Shown in pieces: positions 38,161 through 47,694 of a DNA stretch of 64,000 nt; within the stretch, counting starts at the first letter, position 1; every line of letters begins with the position of its first letter. The notes beneath the pieces were generated by a model. The model worked only from the letters and a program-made list of their open reading frames with translations. It had not been told where the DNA came from and did no database searches. The DNA is from Niallia sp. XMNu-256 (GTDB lineage: Bacteria > Bacillota > Bacilli > Bacillales > Cytobacillaceae): the NCBI RefSeq assembly GCF_036670015.1, contig NZ_CP137636.1, forward strand, positions 3,202,501-3,266,500. Reading direction: 5' to 3'. Position numbers and translations under genes: made by a program.

Positions 38161-38598
38161 TACCTCTACTTTTTCTACAAACTCCAATTGTCTGACCCTC
38201 GTTAACAGTTCATCAATTTCAATTTCCATATTTTCAATGTTAATGGATAAGGTGACATTTGCTCTTCCTTGTAAGGGAATTGTTTGATGAATCGTCAACA
38301 CATTACAGCCGGTTGAGGCTACAGTTGTTAATAGATGTGAGAGAGTCCCAGAACGATCCTCAAGATAGAAAAATAAGGTGATGAGACGCTCCTTTACAAC
38401 GGTATGAAACGGAAAGACTGTGTCGCGATATTTATAAAAAGCACTTCTGCTTAAGTCAACACGTTGAACAGCTTCCCATACAGACTCTGCTCTTCCTCTA
38501 TCGATCAACTCTTTGGCTTCAATTGTTTTTTTCATCGCCTCTGGTAACACATCTTCCCGCACCAAATAAAACTTTTTATCTGGCTTTTTTTCTCTCAT
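38143..38598 (-). CDS. pheB: PheB, ACT-domain protein (UPF0735)
   Basis: A 151-residue protein with an N-terminal helical part (about 1-65) and an ACT domain (about 70-150: [19 protein letters not shown]). It is encoded with pheA and obg in Bacillus. The name reflects this linkage; a role in phenylalanine-related regulation is inferred, not shown by the sequence. The ATG at 38598 follows GGAGGGAG. Confidence 0.92.
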   Translation of the reverse strand: MREKKPDKKFYLVREDVLPEAMKKTIEAKELIDRGRAESVWEAVQRVDLSRSAFYKYRDTVFPFHTVVKERLITLFFYLEDRSGTLSHLLTTVASTGCNVLTIHQTIPLQGRANVTLSINIENMEIEIDELLTRVRQLEFVEKVEVLGSGA

Positions 38599-38615
38599 TT
38601 CCTCTCCCTCCTAAT

Positions 38616-38657
38616 GGAAAAGCGCAAGCGCCTTTGTTTTAGGCGCTGGAGCTAGAA
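38616..38657. repeat. R4 element, short copy (obg-pheB gap)
   Basis: GGAAAAGCGCAAGCGCCTTT followed by TAGGCGCTGGAGCTAGA. The arms AGCGCC and GGCGCT can pair. It is the core of the longer copy at 23302-23431. Confidence 0.6.
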
Positions 38658-38669
38658 AATCATAGAAGG

Positions 38670-39959
38670 CTATTCGATAAATTCAAACTCAAATTCTAAT
38701 AGCTTCACGATATCGCCATCTTTCGCTCCTCTTTCACGCAGCGCATCATCAACTCCCATCCCACGAAGTTGACGAGCAAAGCGTCGAACTGATTCGTCTC
38801 TTGAGAAATCAGTCATTTGAAACAGCTTTTCAACGGCATCCCCAGATAAGATATAACTTCCATCATCTCCTCTAGAAATTTCAAACTCCTGCTGTTTCGC
38901 CTCATGTTTGTATAGAACATGGTGGGCCTCTTGCTCCTCAGGTTCTGCATGAAGTGGGAACTCAGGCGTATCCTCTATCTTATCAGCAATGGCAAATAAT
39001 AGCTTTTTCAACCCATTCTGTGTTAATGCTGAGATTGGAAAGACCGGATGATCTTCGGTTAATTTATTTTTAAATTCAGCCAAGTTTTCTTCGGCATCAG
39101 GCATGTCCATTTTATTGGCAACAATGATTTGCGGCCTTTCAGTCAAACGCAAATTATATTGCTCTAATTCTTTATTGATGGTCAGATAGTCTTCATAAGG
39201 ATCACGGCCTTCTGTTGCTGCCATATCAATGACATGGACAATTACCCTTGTTCTTTCAATATGCCTTAAAAATTGATGCCCTAAACCGACTCCTGAATGA
39301 GCGCCTTCAATAAGCCCAGGTAGATCAGCCATAACAAAGCTCCTGCCATCCTCTGTTTCAACCATTCCTAAATTTGGGACAAGTGTCGTGAAATGATATT
39401 CAGCAATTTTCGGTTTTGCTGAAGAAACAACGGATAATAATGTAGATTTACCAACACTTGGAAAACCAACAAGTCCTACATCTGCTAAGAGCTTTAATTC
39501 AAGGACGACATCCCTTTCTTGACCAGGCTCGCCATGCTCTGAAAGCTCAGGTGCCGGGTTAGCTGGAGTCGCAAAGCGAGAATTTCCACGACCGCCTCTT
39601 CCGCCTCTTGCAATAACGGAACGCTGGCCATGTTGAGTCAAGTCAGCGATCACCGCTCCTGTTTCCGCATCTGTTACAACCGTTCCAGGGGGGACTTTGA
39701 CAACCATATCTTTAGCCCCACGGCCATGTTGATTTTTTGACATTCCATGTTCACCACGAGGCGCTTTAAAATGACGCTGATAACGAAAATCCATTAACGT
39801 GCGCAAACCTTCCTCGACTTCAAAGACCACATCTGCTCCCTTTCCGCCGTCACCGCCAGCAGGTCCGCCTTTTGGAACATATTTCTCACGACGAAAAGCG
39901 ACCATTCCGTTTCCGCCATCTCCGCCTTTAACATATATTTTAACTTGATCGACAAACAT
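38670..39959 (-). CDS. obg: Obg, ribosome-associated GTPase
   Basis: A 429-residue GTPase involved in late 50S assembly, stress signalling and sporulation initiation. The glycine-rich Obg fold is at 1-158 ([17 protein letters not shown]). The G domain carries GFPSVGKST (about 165), [10 protein letters not shown] and NKMDMPD. The C-terminal OCT domain is about 345-429. Start ATG at 39959 behind GGAGGATT; a 15-codon extension upstream is not used. It is directly downstream of spo0B, the classic sporulation operon order. Confidence 0.97.
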   Translation of the reverse strand: MFVDQVKIYVKGGDGGNGMVAFRREKYVPKGGPAGGDGGKGADVVFEVEEGLRTLMDFRYQRHFKAPRGEHGMSKNQHGRGAKDMVVKVPPGTVVTDAETGAVIADLTQHGQRSVIARGGRGGRGNSRFATPANPAPELSEHGEPGQERDVVLELKLLADVGLVGFPSVGKSTLLSVVSSAKPKIAEYHFTTLVPNLGMVETEDGRSFVMADLPGLIEGAHSGVGLGHQFLRHIERTRVIVHVIDMAATEGRDPYEDYLTINKELEQYNLRLTERPQIIVANKMDMPDAEENLAEFKNKLTEDHPVFPISALTQNGLKKLLFAIADKIEDTPEFPLHAEPEEQEAHHVLYKHEAKQQEFEISRGDDGSYILSGDAVEKLFQMTDFSRDESVRRFARQLRGMGVDDALRERGAKDGDIVKLLEFEFEFIE

Positions 39960-40014
39960 ATAGAATCCTCCCGACTCCATTTGTGTTGGCCTTGAGCCAC
40001 ACAATCTTCAAATA

Positions 40015-40557
40015 TTATGTATCCTGTTGAAATAAGACTTCTAGTGAAAACTCCTCATCACCGATTTCACCCTGTTGAATGTACACACCTGGAGACTGTT
40101 TTTCAATAAAAGTCTGTATCATTTCTGTCTTCTCTATTGTTCCACAAAAATCAAAAAAGAAACGAATTCCTTGCTCTTGTGGCTCTAGAGTTAATGATAA
40201 ATGATTTTCACCAAATGGTTTAAGTGCATCATCCAGTTGTAAAAAAAACTGACGAATCCACTCCGTTACCATTTGATCGTCCAATTCATTGCATTTCATG
40301 TGATTTAGTACTTCAAATTCAATTTGAAACGAATGTGGTTCCCAATTATGAGTGAGCAATAATAAAGTAAGATTTGGGAAATTTAAGTTCGATAGTTTCG
40401 TTTCATTTTGTGCTTGAATGACAATTTCTGAAATGATTTCCTTCGTTCGATCTATTTTATTCAAGTCCAGATTTCCTTTGATTAATTGCAATTTATTTAA
40501 CCAGTCATGTCGAACATGGCGTAGTAAATCAACCTTAGTCCAATCCCTATTTATCAT
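40015..40557 (-). CDS. spo0B: Spo0B, sporulation phosphorelay phosphotransferase
   Basis: A 180-residue protein that moves phosphate from Spo0F to Spo0A. The phosphorylated histidine is in VRHDWLNKLQLIKG (H17 in this numbering). A degenerate histidine-kinase-like C-terminal domain follows. The family is poorly conserved, but position before obg and after rpmA is exact. I start at the ATG at 40557 behind TGGGGT; an ATG seven codons upstream gives no better site. Confidence 0.92.
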   Translation of the reverse strand: MINRDWTKVDLLRHVRHDWLNKLQLIKGNLDLNKIDRTKEIISEIVIQAQNETKLSNLNFPNLTLLLLTHNWEPHSFQIEFEVLNHMKCNELDDQMVTEWIRQFFLQLDDALKPFGENHLSLTLEPQEQGIRFFFDFCGTIEKTEMIQTFIEKQSPGVYIQQGEIGDEEFSLEVLFQQDT

Positions 40558-40685
40558 AATGTTTGATACCCCACACATTTACTTTACTATATAGACCGCT
40601 ATTTGTTAGTATATCAAAAAAATGGAAAGAGAAGTATATTTGGAGGAAAAAGAAGTTGCATCATCGCTGATTCTGTGGATTTCAT

Positions 40686-40717
40686 AAGTTAAAAAAACCC
40701 TAACCATAAGGCTAGAG
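40686..40717 (-). terminator. Terminator after rpmA
   Basis: CCCTAACC (40698-40705) pairs with GGCTAGAG (40710-40717, one G-U), followed on the minus strand by TTTTTTTAAC. It separates rplU-prp-rpmA from spo0B-obg. Confidence 0.75.
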
Positions 40718-40732
40718 TTTTTTATAACTAGA

Positions 40733-41026
40733 TTATGCTTCTTGAGCAGCTGGATATACGCTAACTTGCTTTTTGTCACGACCTAAACGCTCAAATTTAA
40801 CAACGCCGTCAACTTTTGCGAATAGAGTGTCGTCACCGCCGCGGCCAACGTTTACTCCAGGATAGATTTTTGTTCCACGTTGACGATAAAGAATGCTACC
40901 GCCAGTCACGAATTGACCATCTGCACGCTTCGCGCCAAGACGCTTTGCGATAGAGTCACGACCGTTCTTTGTAGAACCTACCCCTTTTTTAGATGCGAAA
41001 AACTGAAGATCTAATTTTAGTAACAT
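40733..41026 (-). CDS. rpmA: 50S ribosomal protein L27
   Basis: A 97-residue L27 with the Firmicutes N-terminal extension [11 protein letters not shown] before SKKGVGST. This extension is removed by the Prp protease, encoded immediately upstream. Typical L27 stretches are [21 protein letters not shown] and [15 protein letters not shown]. It ends the rplU operon. Confidence 0.97.
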   Translation of the reverse strand: MLLKLDLQFFASKKGVGSTKNGRDSIAKRLGAKRADGQFVTGGSILYRQRGTKIYPGVNVGRGGDDTLFAKVDGVVKFERLGRDKKQVSVYPAAQEA

Positions 41027-41037
41027 GTATGTTCACC

Positions 41038-41373
41038 TCACTCTTTGAAGGTTATTTTTATATGTTCTCCATATTGTTCTTCAATCGTCTGCAAAGAAAT
41101 CACCATTCCCTCAAGTAAAAGCTGAGCCTTTTCATGAATGTCTTTCGGAAGTTTTTCCGGAAGATGACAACTCAGAAAGCCATCATTTCCTTGATGGATC
41201 TCAGGTGTAATTCCCGTTAATGCATGAATGGCATTAATCGTACCAAAGGATACAGCCGATGCACCAGCGCAGACAATATCTTTTCCATGTTCCTCAAACA
41301 ATGCATGTCCGTTCATGGTAAAAGATTCAATGAAACCTTTATGGTTACGTTTGATATGAATGTCTATCATCAT
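41038..41373 (-). CDS. prp: Prp, cysteine protease that processes L27
   Basis: A 111-residue enzyme of the YsxB/Prp family. The catalytic dyad is visible as His in MNGHAL (about residue 22) and Cys in DIVCAGASAVSFG (about residue 35). It cleaves after the LDLQFFA-type motif of L27, present in the next gene. In Firmicutes it lies between rplU and rpmA, as here. Confidence 0.94.
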   Translation of the reverse strand: MMIDIHIKRNHKGFIESFTMNGHALFEEHGKDIVCAGASAVSFGTINAIHALTGITPEIHQGNDGFLSCHLPEKLPKDIHEKAQLLLEGMVISLQTIEEQYGEHIKITFKE

Positions 41374-41380
41374 TTACACC

Positions 41381-41689
41381 TTAAGCGTTGATTTTTTCAA
41401 TTACAACTTTAGTGTATGGCTGACGATGACCTTGCTTTTTGCGGTAGTTTTTCTTCGCTTTATATTTGAAAACAATGATTTTTTTTGCTTTACCATTTTT
41501 TTCAACTTTAGCTGTAACCGTAGCGCCTTCAACAACTGGGCTTCCTACTTTTACATTTTCACCACCAACGAAAAGAACCTTATCAAAAGTAACTGTTTCG
41601 CCTGCTTCAGCGTTTAGCTTTTCGATGTAGATTGTTTGACCTTCTTCTACTTTTACTTGCTTACCGCCTGTTTCGATAATTGCGTACAT
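41381..41689 (-). CDS. rplU: 50S ribosomal protein L21
   Basis: A 102-residue L21 starting [14 protein letters not shown], with the C-terminal [16 protein letters not shown]. The ATG at 41689 follows GGAGG. It heads rplU-prp-rpmA and has the L21 leader upstream. Confidence 0.97.
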   Translation of the reverse strand: MYAIIETGGKQVKVEEGQTIYIEKLNAEAGETVTFDKVLFVGGENVKVGSPVVEGATVTAKVEKNGKAKKIIVFKYKAKKNYRKKQGHRQPYTKVVIEKINA

Positions 41690-41699
41690 TGACTTGCAC

Positions 41700-41800
41700 C
41701 TCCTCATAAACTAAGACTCGCCATTCACAGGTGATTTACTGAACGTAAATGCTTAATACCTGATCTGAGCGGTTGTAGCACGGGTGCTACAAACTAACAT
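41700..41800 (-). promoter_or_regulatory. Ribosomal protein L21 leader RNA
   Basis: The rplU leader on the minus strand holds the hairpin TTGTAGCACCCGTGCTACAA (about 41793-41774), then CCGCTCAGATCAGG and GCATTTACG. This order matches the Bacillus L21 leader family (Rfam L21 leader) from memory; it is thought to mediate autogenous control by L21. Confidence 0.8.
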
Positions 41801-41805
41801 AAAGA

Positions 41806-41835
41806 ATCTTAACACACGGGCAGAACCCCTGTCAA
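41806..41835 (-). promoter_or_regulatory. Promoter of rplU-prp-rpmA
   Basis: On the minus strand TTGACA (41835-41830), 18 bases with TG near the end, then TAAGAT (41811-41806). Confidence 0.7.
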
Positions 41836-41845
41836 TATTGATTTT

Positions 41846-43282
41846 TTATGATTGCAACTGAACTATTTTATAAAAAGGTTGAATGTGTTCGATTTGTTTA
41901 AAGTGAAGCGAAAAACCGAGAATTTCCTCTAATCTTTTCTTATGTTCATCCTGTTCTCCACAGAAAACGGTTTGAACCTCTTCTGTACTTTCAATGATGA
42001 TTTTTTCAATATCTCTATAACGATATTCGTATAATTCTCTTTCTAGCCGAAATGCAATCGTTTCAGGGCTTGGAATACTTCCTGTACCGCTACAAACCGG
42101 ACATTTTTCCATCAGACTTTCCGAGAGTGAGACCTTAGTCTTTTTTCTCGTTAATTGCAGGATCCCTAGAGGAGTAAAGCCAACAACCCGAGTCTGACGG
42201 GAATCTTTCTGTAATTCTGCTGTGATTTTATCAAGAACAAGGCGTTTCTCTTTCTCCGTTTTCATATCGATAAAGTCAATCAAAATCATACCGGCTAAAT
42301 CACGGAGTCGAATCTGCCTTGCTACTTCTTCTGCAGCCAATACATTCGTTTTCAAAACCGTATCTGCTAAATCCTGTTTTCCTGAAAATTTCCCTGTATT
42401 GACATCAATGATCGTTAAAGCCTCCACTTCATCAATCACCAAATAAGCTCCATTCGAGAGCCATATGATTCGTTTAAGTGCCTTTTCTACTTCGCCATGC
42501 AGGCCATACGTGATGAAAATATTTTCATTTCCTGAATGAAGACTAATAGTCAGAGTTGGATAAACCTGTTGTAGTTTATTCATGAACGATCGGTCATCAA
42601 CAATGACTTCGAGATTTTCAAGGATTGGCTTGATGATCTCAACAATATCAAGAAAAAAATGGTCGTTTTCTAGAAGCAACCCAGGCCTTTTCAATAACCC
42701 AGCCTGTGACTTTATCGTTTGATAACGTTCCCGCAAAGTTTCAATTTCCGCTATTAAAGCCTGTTGAGAAATAGTCGCACTGCTTGTACGAAAAATAAAC
42801 CCTTCTTCATCTGTTTTAATGTGATATCCAAACTTACGTAAGTCCTCAGATGTTTCAATTTTTTTAGATACCGCAACATATTTGCCTTTTGGCATATAAA
42901 TGATATGTTCACCTTGTAATTCAATAATTGATGTAAGTCTTGGTCCTTTTGTTCCGGTTGCATCCTTTTCCACTTGAACGAGTATTTTTTCACCTTGGTG
43001 AATAAAGCTAGAAATACTCTTTTTTTCCTTTAGCTCTTTCGCCCCTTCAGCTAAGACAAATGCCGCTAGTTTATCGCGGTGAATATAGCCGTTTTTATCA
43101 TCCCCAATATCTACGAAAGCTGCATTCATCCCTGGTAATACCTTTGTAACCGTTCCAATATATATATTTCCAACAAGGGACTCCTGTTTTGGTTGTTTAA
43201 CTTGGAGGATCTCCACCTTTGACTCATCTAATAGAGCAAACCGCTTTTCCCTTGTTAATCCATTAACAATCAATTTTTTCAA
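41846..43282 (-). CDS. rng: Ribonuclease G/E family endoribonuclease
   Basis: A 478-residue RNase G-like enzyme. The S1 domain (about 38-125: GNIYIGTVTKVLPGMNAAFVD) is followed by the RNase H-like/DNase I-like catalytic core with metal-binding DVNTGKFSG and IDFIDM. The zinc-link CPVCSGTG near residue 385 supports dimerisation. B. subtilis 168 lacks this enzyme, relying on RNase Y and J, but many other bacilli have it at this locus. Start is a TTG at 43282 behind GCGAGG; the 20-codon upstream extension has no support. Confidence 0.92.
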   Translation of the reverse strand: MKKLIVNGLTREKRFALLDESKVEILQVKQPKQESLVGNIYIGTVTKVLPGMNAAFVDIGDDKNGYIHRDKLAAFVLAEGAKELKEKKSISSFIHQGEKILVQVEKDATGTKGPRLTSIIELQGEHIIYMPKGKYVAVSKKIETSEDLRKFGYHIKTDEEGFIFRTSSATISQQALIAEIETLRERYQTIKSQAGLLKRPGLLLENDHFFLDIVEIIKPILENLEVIVDDRSFMNKLQQVYPTLTISLHSGNENIFITYGLHGEVEKALKRIIWLSNGAYLVIDEVEALTIIDVNTGKFSGKQDLADTVLKTNVLAAEEVARQIRLRDLAGMILIDFIDMKTEKEKRLVLDKITAELQKDSRQTRVVGFTPLGILQLTRKKTKVSLSESLMEKCPVCSGTGSIPSPETIAFRLERELYEYRYRDIEKIIIESTEEVQTVFCGEQDEHKKRLEEILGFSLHFKQIEHIQPFYKIVQLQS

Positions 43283-43310
43283 GATTCTAGCCTCGCTTTT
43301 ACATATAAAA

Positions 43311-43345
43311 CAGAAAATAGAGTGAACATCAATTGTGTTCACTCT
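43311..43345 (-). terminator. Hairpin between spoIVFB and rng
   Basis: AGAGTGAACA (43319-43328) pairs perfectly with TGTTCACTCT (43336-43345). On the minus strand it is followed by ATTTTCTGTTTTAT, a broken U-run, so termination may be partial. Confidence 0.55.
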
Positions 43346-43364
43346 TCACTGTTATTATGACTTT

Positions 43365-44231
43365 TTAATAAGGATAAAGCAACTCGCTTATTTTGTCAGA
43401 GTGGCGTTTATCTACAAAATAGGCGTGAAGTAATTCATTTTCGTCGAGTTGCTCCGTTTCCTTGTCTTCTTTTTCAATAATAATTAAATGTTTGCAGCCG
43501 CGCTGGAATTGTTCGAGAACCGTTGAGATTGACTCATCTTCATGAACATGAATCGGTATGAGAGATTTAAAATCAACCTTATTTCCATAAAACCTTTCAA
43601 GTAAAAAGCGCACAAATACGTAATGCCTTTGTTTCCATTCATAGTAAAGGGAGAAGGTTAAAAAACTTGTGATTACCCATAAATTAATATTAATAGGTTG
43701 AATGATCAACAAACAGATGAAAAAGGCTACTAGGCTGACAATGGAGATAAAAATCGTCTTTTGATGGGCTATTGGGAAAGATTCCTTTTTGGATCTCCAT
43801 AAATAAATAAGCTTTCCTCCATCAAGAGGCCATATTGGTAATAGATTAAAGACGAGGACCATTAAGTTAAATTCAATAAATTGTCGGTAAAAATCAGCTG
43901 AAATCCAATAAAATTCATGTAAAATAAGAGCAATTCCCATCATCCAAATATGTTGAAATGGACCTGCCAAGGTGACAATCAACTCTTCTTTCAATGGTCG
44001 ATTCCCATGTTCATCCACCTCCGCTACCCCACCAAATGGGAGCATGGAAACGCGTTTGATCCGCCAGGAAAAATGGGCCGCTGCCAAAGCGTGTCCGAGT
44101 TCATGGATAAAAATAATAAGCAAAAAAAGAGACAGCTCAAGAAAATGACCTGTCATTATCGATAATGCCATCACAAGCCATAACAAAGGATGTATATGAA
44201 TTTGTTTGAGAACACCTAATCGTCTAATCAA
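43365..44231 (-). CDS. spoIVFB: SpoIVFB, intramembrane metalloprotease that activates pro-sigma-K
   Basis: A 288-residue site-2-protease. The zinc motif HELGH is at residues 43-47, and the third ligand is the Asp of PIWPLDGGK near residue 137. Six membrane segments are followed by a cytoplasmic CBS-like domain (about 225-288). It cleaves pro-sigma-K in the outer forespore membrane. The start overlaps spoIVFA by eight bases. Confidence 0.95.
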   Translation of the reverse strand: MIRRLGVLKQIHIHPLLWLVMALSIMTGHFLELSLFLLIIFIHELGHALAAAHFSWRIKRVSMLPFGGVAEVDEHGNRPLKEELIVTLAGPFQHIWMMGIALILHEFYWISADFYRQFIEFNLMVLVFNLLPIWPLDGGKLIYLWRSKKESFPIAHQKTIFISIVSLVAFFICLLIIQPININLWVITSFLTFSLYYEWKQRHYVFVRFLLERFYGNKVDFKSLIPIHVHEDESISTVLEQFQRGCKHLIIIEKEDKETEQLDENELLHAYFVDKRHSDKISELLYPY

Positions 44232-45057
44232 ATTGAATCACCTGGATTGGATCGACAAAATCATCACCTTCTTTAATCGCAAAATAGAAGGAGCTATTTG
44301 TTCCATCCTCATAATCTGTTGCTTTTCCTACGACTGTACCCTTTTCAATATACTGGTAAAGAGTCACGTCCACTGAGCTTAAATTGCCATACCATGACTT
44401 TCTTTTATCTGGATGCTGAATGACAACGGTTTGTCCAAACCCTTCTTTTTCGCCAATTTCAAGGACGAGTCCACCATTCATTGCTTCAACATTCGCTCCT
44501 TTTCCCGTTTCAATTGTAATCCTTTGTCCATTTTCACCGAACTCTTCTAGAATTCTGCCTGAAGCTGGTAAAGCATAATGAGGCCGATTATCCCCTCCAT
44601 CAACGACTTCTGTTTGATTATCTGTTTCGGTTTTTTCAGGAAAAAGAACAATCGGTTTTCCAAAGGTTGTTTCATACCAATCAGAAACAGCTGCAAATTG
44701 AAATTCTTCATTCATTGAATCTGTGACAAAGTTGCGTGCTGGTTCAAGGGCTGGAGTTTGATTGCGGAATACAATCGCTATGACTAGTACAAGAATGGCA
44801 GATGCTAATATTTTAAAGATAAAAGCCTCTTTACTAAATAATGGATGGTTGTCCTCTTCGATTGGGCCACTTTCATAAGAGGTCATTGAGTCAAATCCAT
44901 ATCGTTCCTCATCTTCCAACCATGGGATCTTTGCTTGTTGCGATTCCGACTTGCGGCGGAGATCGGGTTTCCGCGGTTCCACTTTTCTTGCCATTCTTTC
45001 CCGTTGCTTTTTCCTTTTTTCAATTCTTCTTCGAATCTCATCACTACTTGGACGCAT
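44224..45057 (-). CDS. spoIVFA: SpoIVFA, inhibitor and scaffold of SpoIVFB
   Basis: A 277-residue protein with a basic N-terminus (RRRIEKRKKQRERMARK), one membrane segment (about 80-98) and an extracytoplasmic M23/LytM-like domain (about 165-277) that lacks the full zinc set of active peptidases. It holds SpoIVFB inactive until SpoIVB cleaves it. I start at the ATG at 45057 (MRPSSDEIRRR), which aligns with the B. subtilis N-terminus; the frame opens four codons earlier. Confidence 0.93.
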   Translation of the reverse strand: MRPSSDEIRRRIEKRKKQRERMARKVEPRKPDLRRKSESQQAKIPWLEDEERYGFDSMTSYESGPIEEDNHPLFSKEAFIFKILASAILVLVIAIVFRNQTPALEPARNFVTDSMNEEFQFAAVSDWYETTFGKPIVLFPEKTETDNQTEVVDGGDNRPHYALPASGRILEEFGENGQRITIETGKGANVEAMNGGLVLEIGEKEGFGQTVVIQHPDKRKSWYGNLSSVDVTLYQYIEKGTVVGKATDYEDGTNSSFYFAIKEGDDFVDPIQVIQFD

Positions 45058-45214
45058 AATTTCCACCATTCTCCTTATACGACATTTAGTAGTACAAGTT
45101 TATGAGACGGAAGGATAAAATATGACTGGGGGAAAATGGTTTGCCAAGAAGAACTATGTCTCACAATCCTAAAGTGGAAGCTTTACCGCCCATGAAGTTT
45201 CCATACATTGCTTT

Positions 45215-45262
45215 AAAACAAAAAAATGCATAAGCCACTCTATAAATAGAAGTACTCATGCA
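45215..45262 (-). terminator. Terminator of minCD
   Basis: TGCATAAG (45227-45234) pairs with CTCATGCA (45255-45262), then seven T on the minus strand. It is 12 bases beyond the minD stop. Confidence 0.7.
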
Positions 45263-45274
45263 CTGTTTTGGAAT

Positions 45275-46078
45275 TTATTTTCCGCCAAAAAATCGTTTAA
45301 TTTTTGAAAAGACACTGCTTTTTTCTGATTCCAATGATTGAAGGGGGATTGATTCACCAAGAATTCTTCTGGCGATATTTCGATAAGCGATGCTTGCTTT
45401 ACTGTTTGGATTTAATACGATTGGCTCTCCGCTGTTAGACGCTTTAATTACTTCATCATCATCAGCTACGATTCCAATTAAATCAATCGACAAATGAGTG
45501 GTCACTTCATCGACATCAAGCATTTCTCCACTTTTCATCATATGACTGCGAATCCGGTTAATGACTAACTTTGGTGGTTCTACCCCTTCTTCTTTTTCAA
45601 TCAACCCAATAATTCGGTCTGCATCTCTAACTGCGGAGACTTCAGGAGTGGTAACAACGATCGCCTTGTCCGCACCAGCAACCGCATTTTTATACCCCTG
45701 TTCAATTCCGGCTGGGCAATCAATAATAATATAATCATAGTCTATTTTTAATGCGTCAACTAATTTTTTCATTTGTTCTGGCGTTACTGAATTTTTATCA
45801 CTTGTTTGAGCAGCAGGAAGAAGATAAAGGAGATCATCGAATCGTTTATCTTTTACTAGCGCTTGGTGGATTTTACATCTCTCCTCAATAACATCAACAA
45901 GATCATAGATGATTCTATTTTCCAGCCCCATGACGACATCAAGATTACGTAAGCCAATATCTGTATCTATTAAACAAACACGCTTACCTTGGATCGCTAA
46001 AGCTGTTCCAATGTTTGCTGAAGTTGTTGTTTTTCCAACTCCGCCTTTTCCTGATGTTATAACGATTGCTTCTCCCAT
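45275..46078 (-). CDS. minD: MinD, division-site-selection ATPase
   Basis: A 267-residue ParA/MinD ATPase with the deviant Walker A SGKGGVGKTT at residues 9-18. The C-terminus SSVFSKIKRFFGGK is an amphipathic membrane-targeting helix. It recruits MinC to block Z-ring assembly near poles. It starts one base after minC ends (coupled). Confidence 0.97.
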   Translation of the reverse strand: MGEAIVITSGKGGVGKTTTSANIGTALAIQGKRVCLIDTDIGLRNLDVVMGLENRIIYDLVDVIEERCKIHQALVKDKRFDDLLYLLPAAQTSDKNSVTPEQMKKLVDALKIDYDYIIIDCPAGIEQGYKNAVAGADKAIVVTTPEVSAVRDADRIIGLIEKEEGVEPPKLVINRIRSHMMKSGEMLDVDEVTTHLSIDLIGIVADDDEVIKASNSGEPIVLNPNSKASIAYRNIARRILGESIPLQSLESEKSSVFSKIKRFFGGK

Positions 46079-46079
46079 C

Positions 46080-46760
46080 CTACAGTCCCCTTTCCAATCG
46101 GTTTAAATTCGGCCGAATATGCATTAAAACTTGTAACCTATCAATCATCATTTGATTATTAGAATCGATATAAGCACATTCCATTTCTCTTGGTTCTAAA
46201 TCATCAACATGATCGGGAGCCCGATTAATATATTCACTAATTCGAAGCTGTGATGGTTTCATAATCGAGGCAGCAATAATTGCTTCTTGATTTCCATAAC
46301 AACCTGCGTGGGCAATCCCTTTTAAGGTTCCCATGATAAAAATGTTCCCACCCGCCATCACGGTTCCACCTGGATTGACATCACCAATTAACAATAGGTC
46401 TCCCGGTACTTTTAACACCTGACCAGAACGAATAATTTTTGAAACAGAAACAATCTCTTGTTCCTGTTTCATTTGCTCGAGCTCATCTTTTGTAACTACA
46501 TTTGAATGAATGGAATCTACAATCAAATTTTTATTATCGTCTATAATTTCTTTTAGTTCGACCATTTGTTCTTCTGTTAAATAGCGATTACCTAATTGGA
46601 CCTTTACAGTGATTAGCTGGTGGTCTGCTTGTCCTCGAGAATTCTCCTTCAATTTCATCTCGAGCTCTTTCTTTAACTCTTCAAAGGAACAACTATCATT
46701 TAAATGAAGGCTGATTCCATCTTTGGTTCCTTTGATGGTTACATTTTGGAGTTTTTTCAT
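46080..46760 (-). CDS. minC: MinC, FtsZ-assembly inhibitor
   Basis: A 226-residue protein with an N-terminal FtsZ-inhibiting domain (about 1-100, [17 protein letters not shown]) and a C-terminal beta-helix (about 118-220: [22 protein letters not shown]) that binds MinD. I start at the ATG at 46760 with GAGGTG 12 bases upstream. The open frame continues 38 codons further across repeat R3 and is not believed. Confidence 0.95.
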   Translation of the reverse strand: MKKLQNVTIKGTKDGISLHLNDSCSFEELKKELEMKLKENSRGQADHQLITVKVQLGNRYLTEEQMVELKEIIDDNKNLIVDSIHSNVVTKDELEQMKQEQEIVSVSKIIRSGQVLKVPGDLLLIGDVNPGGTVMAGGNIFIMGTLKGIAHAGCYGNQEAIIAASIMKPSQLRISEYINRAPDHVDDLEPREMECAYIDSNNQMMIDRLQVLMHIRPNLNRLERGL

Positions 46761-46831
46761 TATAAAGAATTTCACCTCAACTAGAACACTGTCATACATG
46801 AAAGCATAGTAAAGACACTTTTGTTTTTCGT

Positions 46832-46890
46832 TAATTATATTCGCCAAGGCGAATTTGCGCCTATATTTTATCACGCTTTAGTGCACCACA
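46832..46890. repeat. R3 element, copy 3 (upstream of minC)
   Basis: ATATTCGCCAAGGCGAATTT then GCGCC and TTTTATCACGCTTTAGTGC. The palindrome ATTCGCC/GGCGAAT is intact. R2 follows at 46966, the same order as upstream of secDF. Confidence 0.65.
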
Positions 46891-46965
46891 CCCTGTGGCT
46901 TTCGCCTGAATAGGACACCGTGCCCGCCGCCAAGCTTTCTCAATAAACTTCCTTTAGAAGCATAT

Positions 46966-47081
46966 GGCATCCGCCAAAGGGTTTTTCTCATTCAGCTAGG
47001 CGTGAACCCGCACCTGAATGGAAAGAATATTACATTCATTCTTACTTATAAGATGAGAGAATTTTGCTAATAGAAGTTAAA
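46966..47081. repeat. R2 element, copy 4 (minC-mreD gap)
   Basis: It starts GGCATCCGCCAAAGGGTTTT and ends TTTTGCTAATAGAAGTTAAA. Between R3 and R2 (46891-46965) there is GC-richer sequence that I cannot assign, and 47082-47181 shows nothing beyond AT-rich DNA. Confidence 0.65.
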
Positions 47082-47181
47082 ACCGTTTTATATCTTCGAC
47101 AACGATCTGTAAATTTCCTTTTAATCAATTGATTTTTATTAAATCAACTTTACTAAATCTATTTTATTAGAATAGTAAAAC

Positions 47182-47694
47182 CTATTCATTTAATGATTGT
47201 GCATATGAATCCAAGAATCTTTTCATAGGGAAGGCTGTAATTACAATAAATATACTATTTAGAATCAAGGTTGGAAGTAAGCGAGCATTTAGAAAGTGAA
47301 CAAAGGTCATATCTGTAATTCCAATGAGAAGGTTTATTTGATAGACTCCTAATTCTAATAAGGCAACACCGATTACGGTAACAACTGAAACAACAAAGAT
47401 GTTCGTTTGAAGCAACTTCATTAGCCAAGCTGCTATATATGTAACTAAAGGAAGAAGAAATAAATGAATTCCAATAATTTCTGTATAAACAATATCAAAT
47501 AACAATCCAAAAACTACCCCATAGATAAGTCCATGCCTACGATTTCCGTAAACCGCAGTAAATATAATCACTACGATTAGAAAATGTGGGACTAGAATGG
47601 TCTTACTTGAAGAAAAGGCTTCAGGTAAGAGTTCGACAAAAATACTTTCAAATATAAAACAGAGGCTGATAATAAGAGGAAGAAAAAACTTCAT
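47182..47694 (-). CDS. mreD: MreD, elongasome membrane protein
   Basis: A 170-residue protein with five or six membrane segments, typical of MreD, which links MreC and MreB to the cell-wall elongation machinery. Its ATG overlaps the mreC stop by one base (TAATG). Gene order mreB-mreC-mreD-minC-minD is the standard Bacillus arrangement. Confidence 0.94.
   Translation of the reverse strand: MKFFLPLIISLCFIFESIFVELLPEAFSSSKTILVPHFLIVVIIFTAVYGNRRHGLIYGVVFGLLFDIVYTEIIGIHLFLLPLVTYIAAWLMKLLQTNIFVVSVVTVIGVALLELGVYQINLLIGITDMTFVHFLNARLLPTLILNSIFIVITAFPMKRFLDSYAQSLNE

Noticed and set aside
46761-46874. Upstream extension of minC
   Set aside because: The extra 38 codons cross repeat R3 and do not resemble the MinC family.
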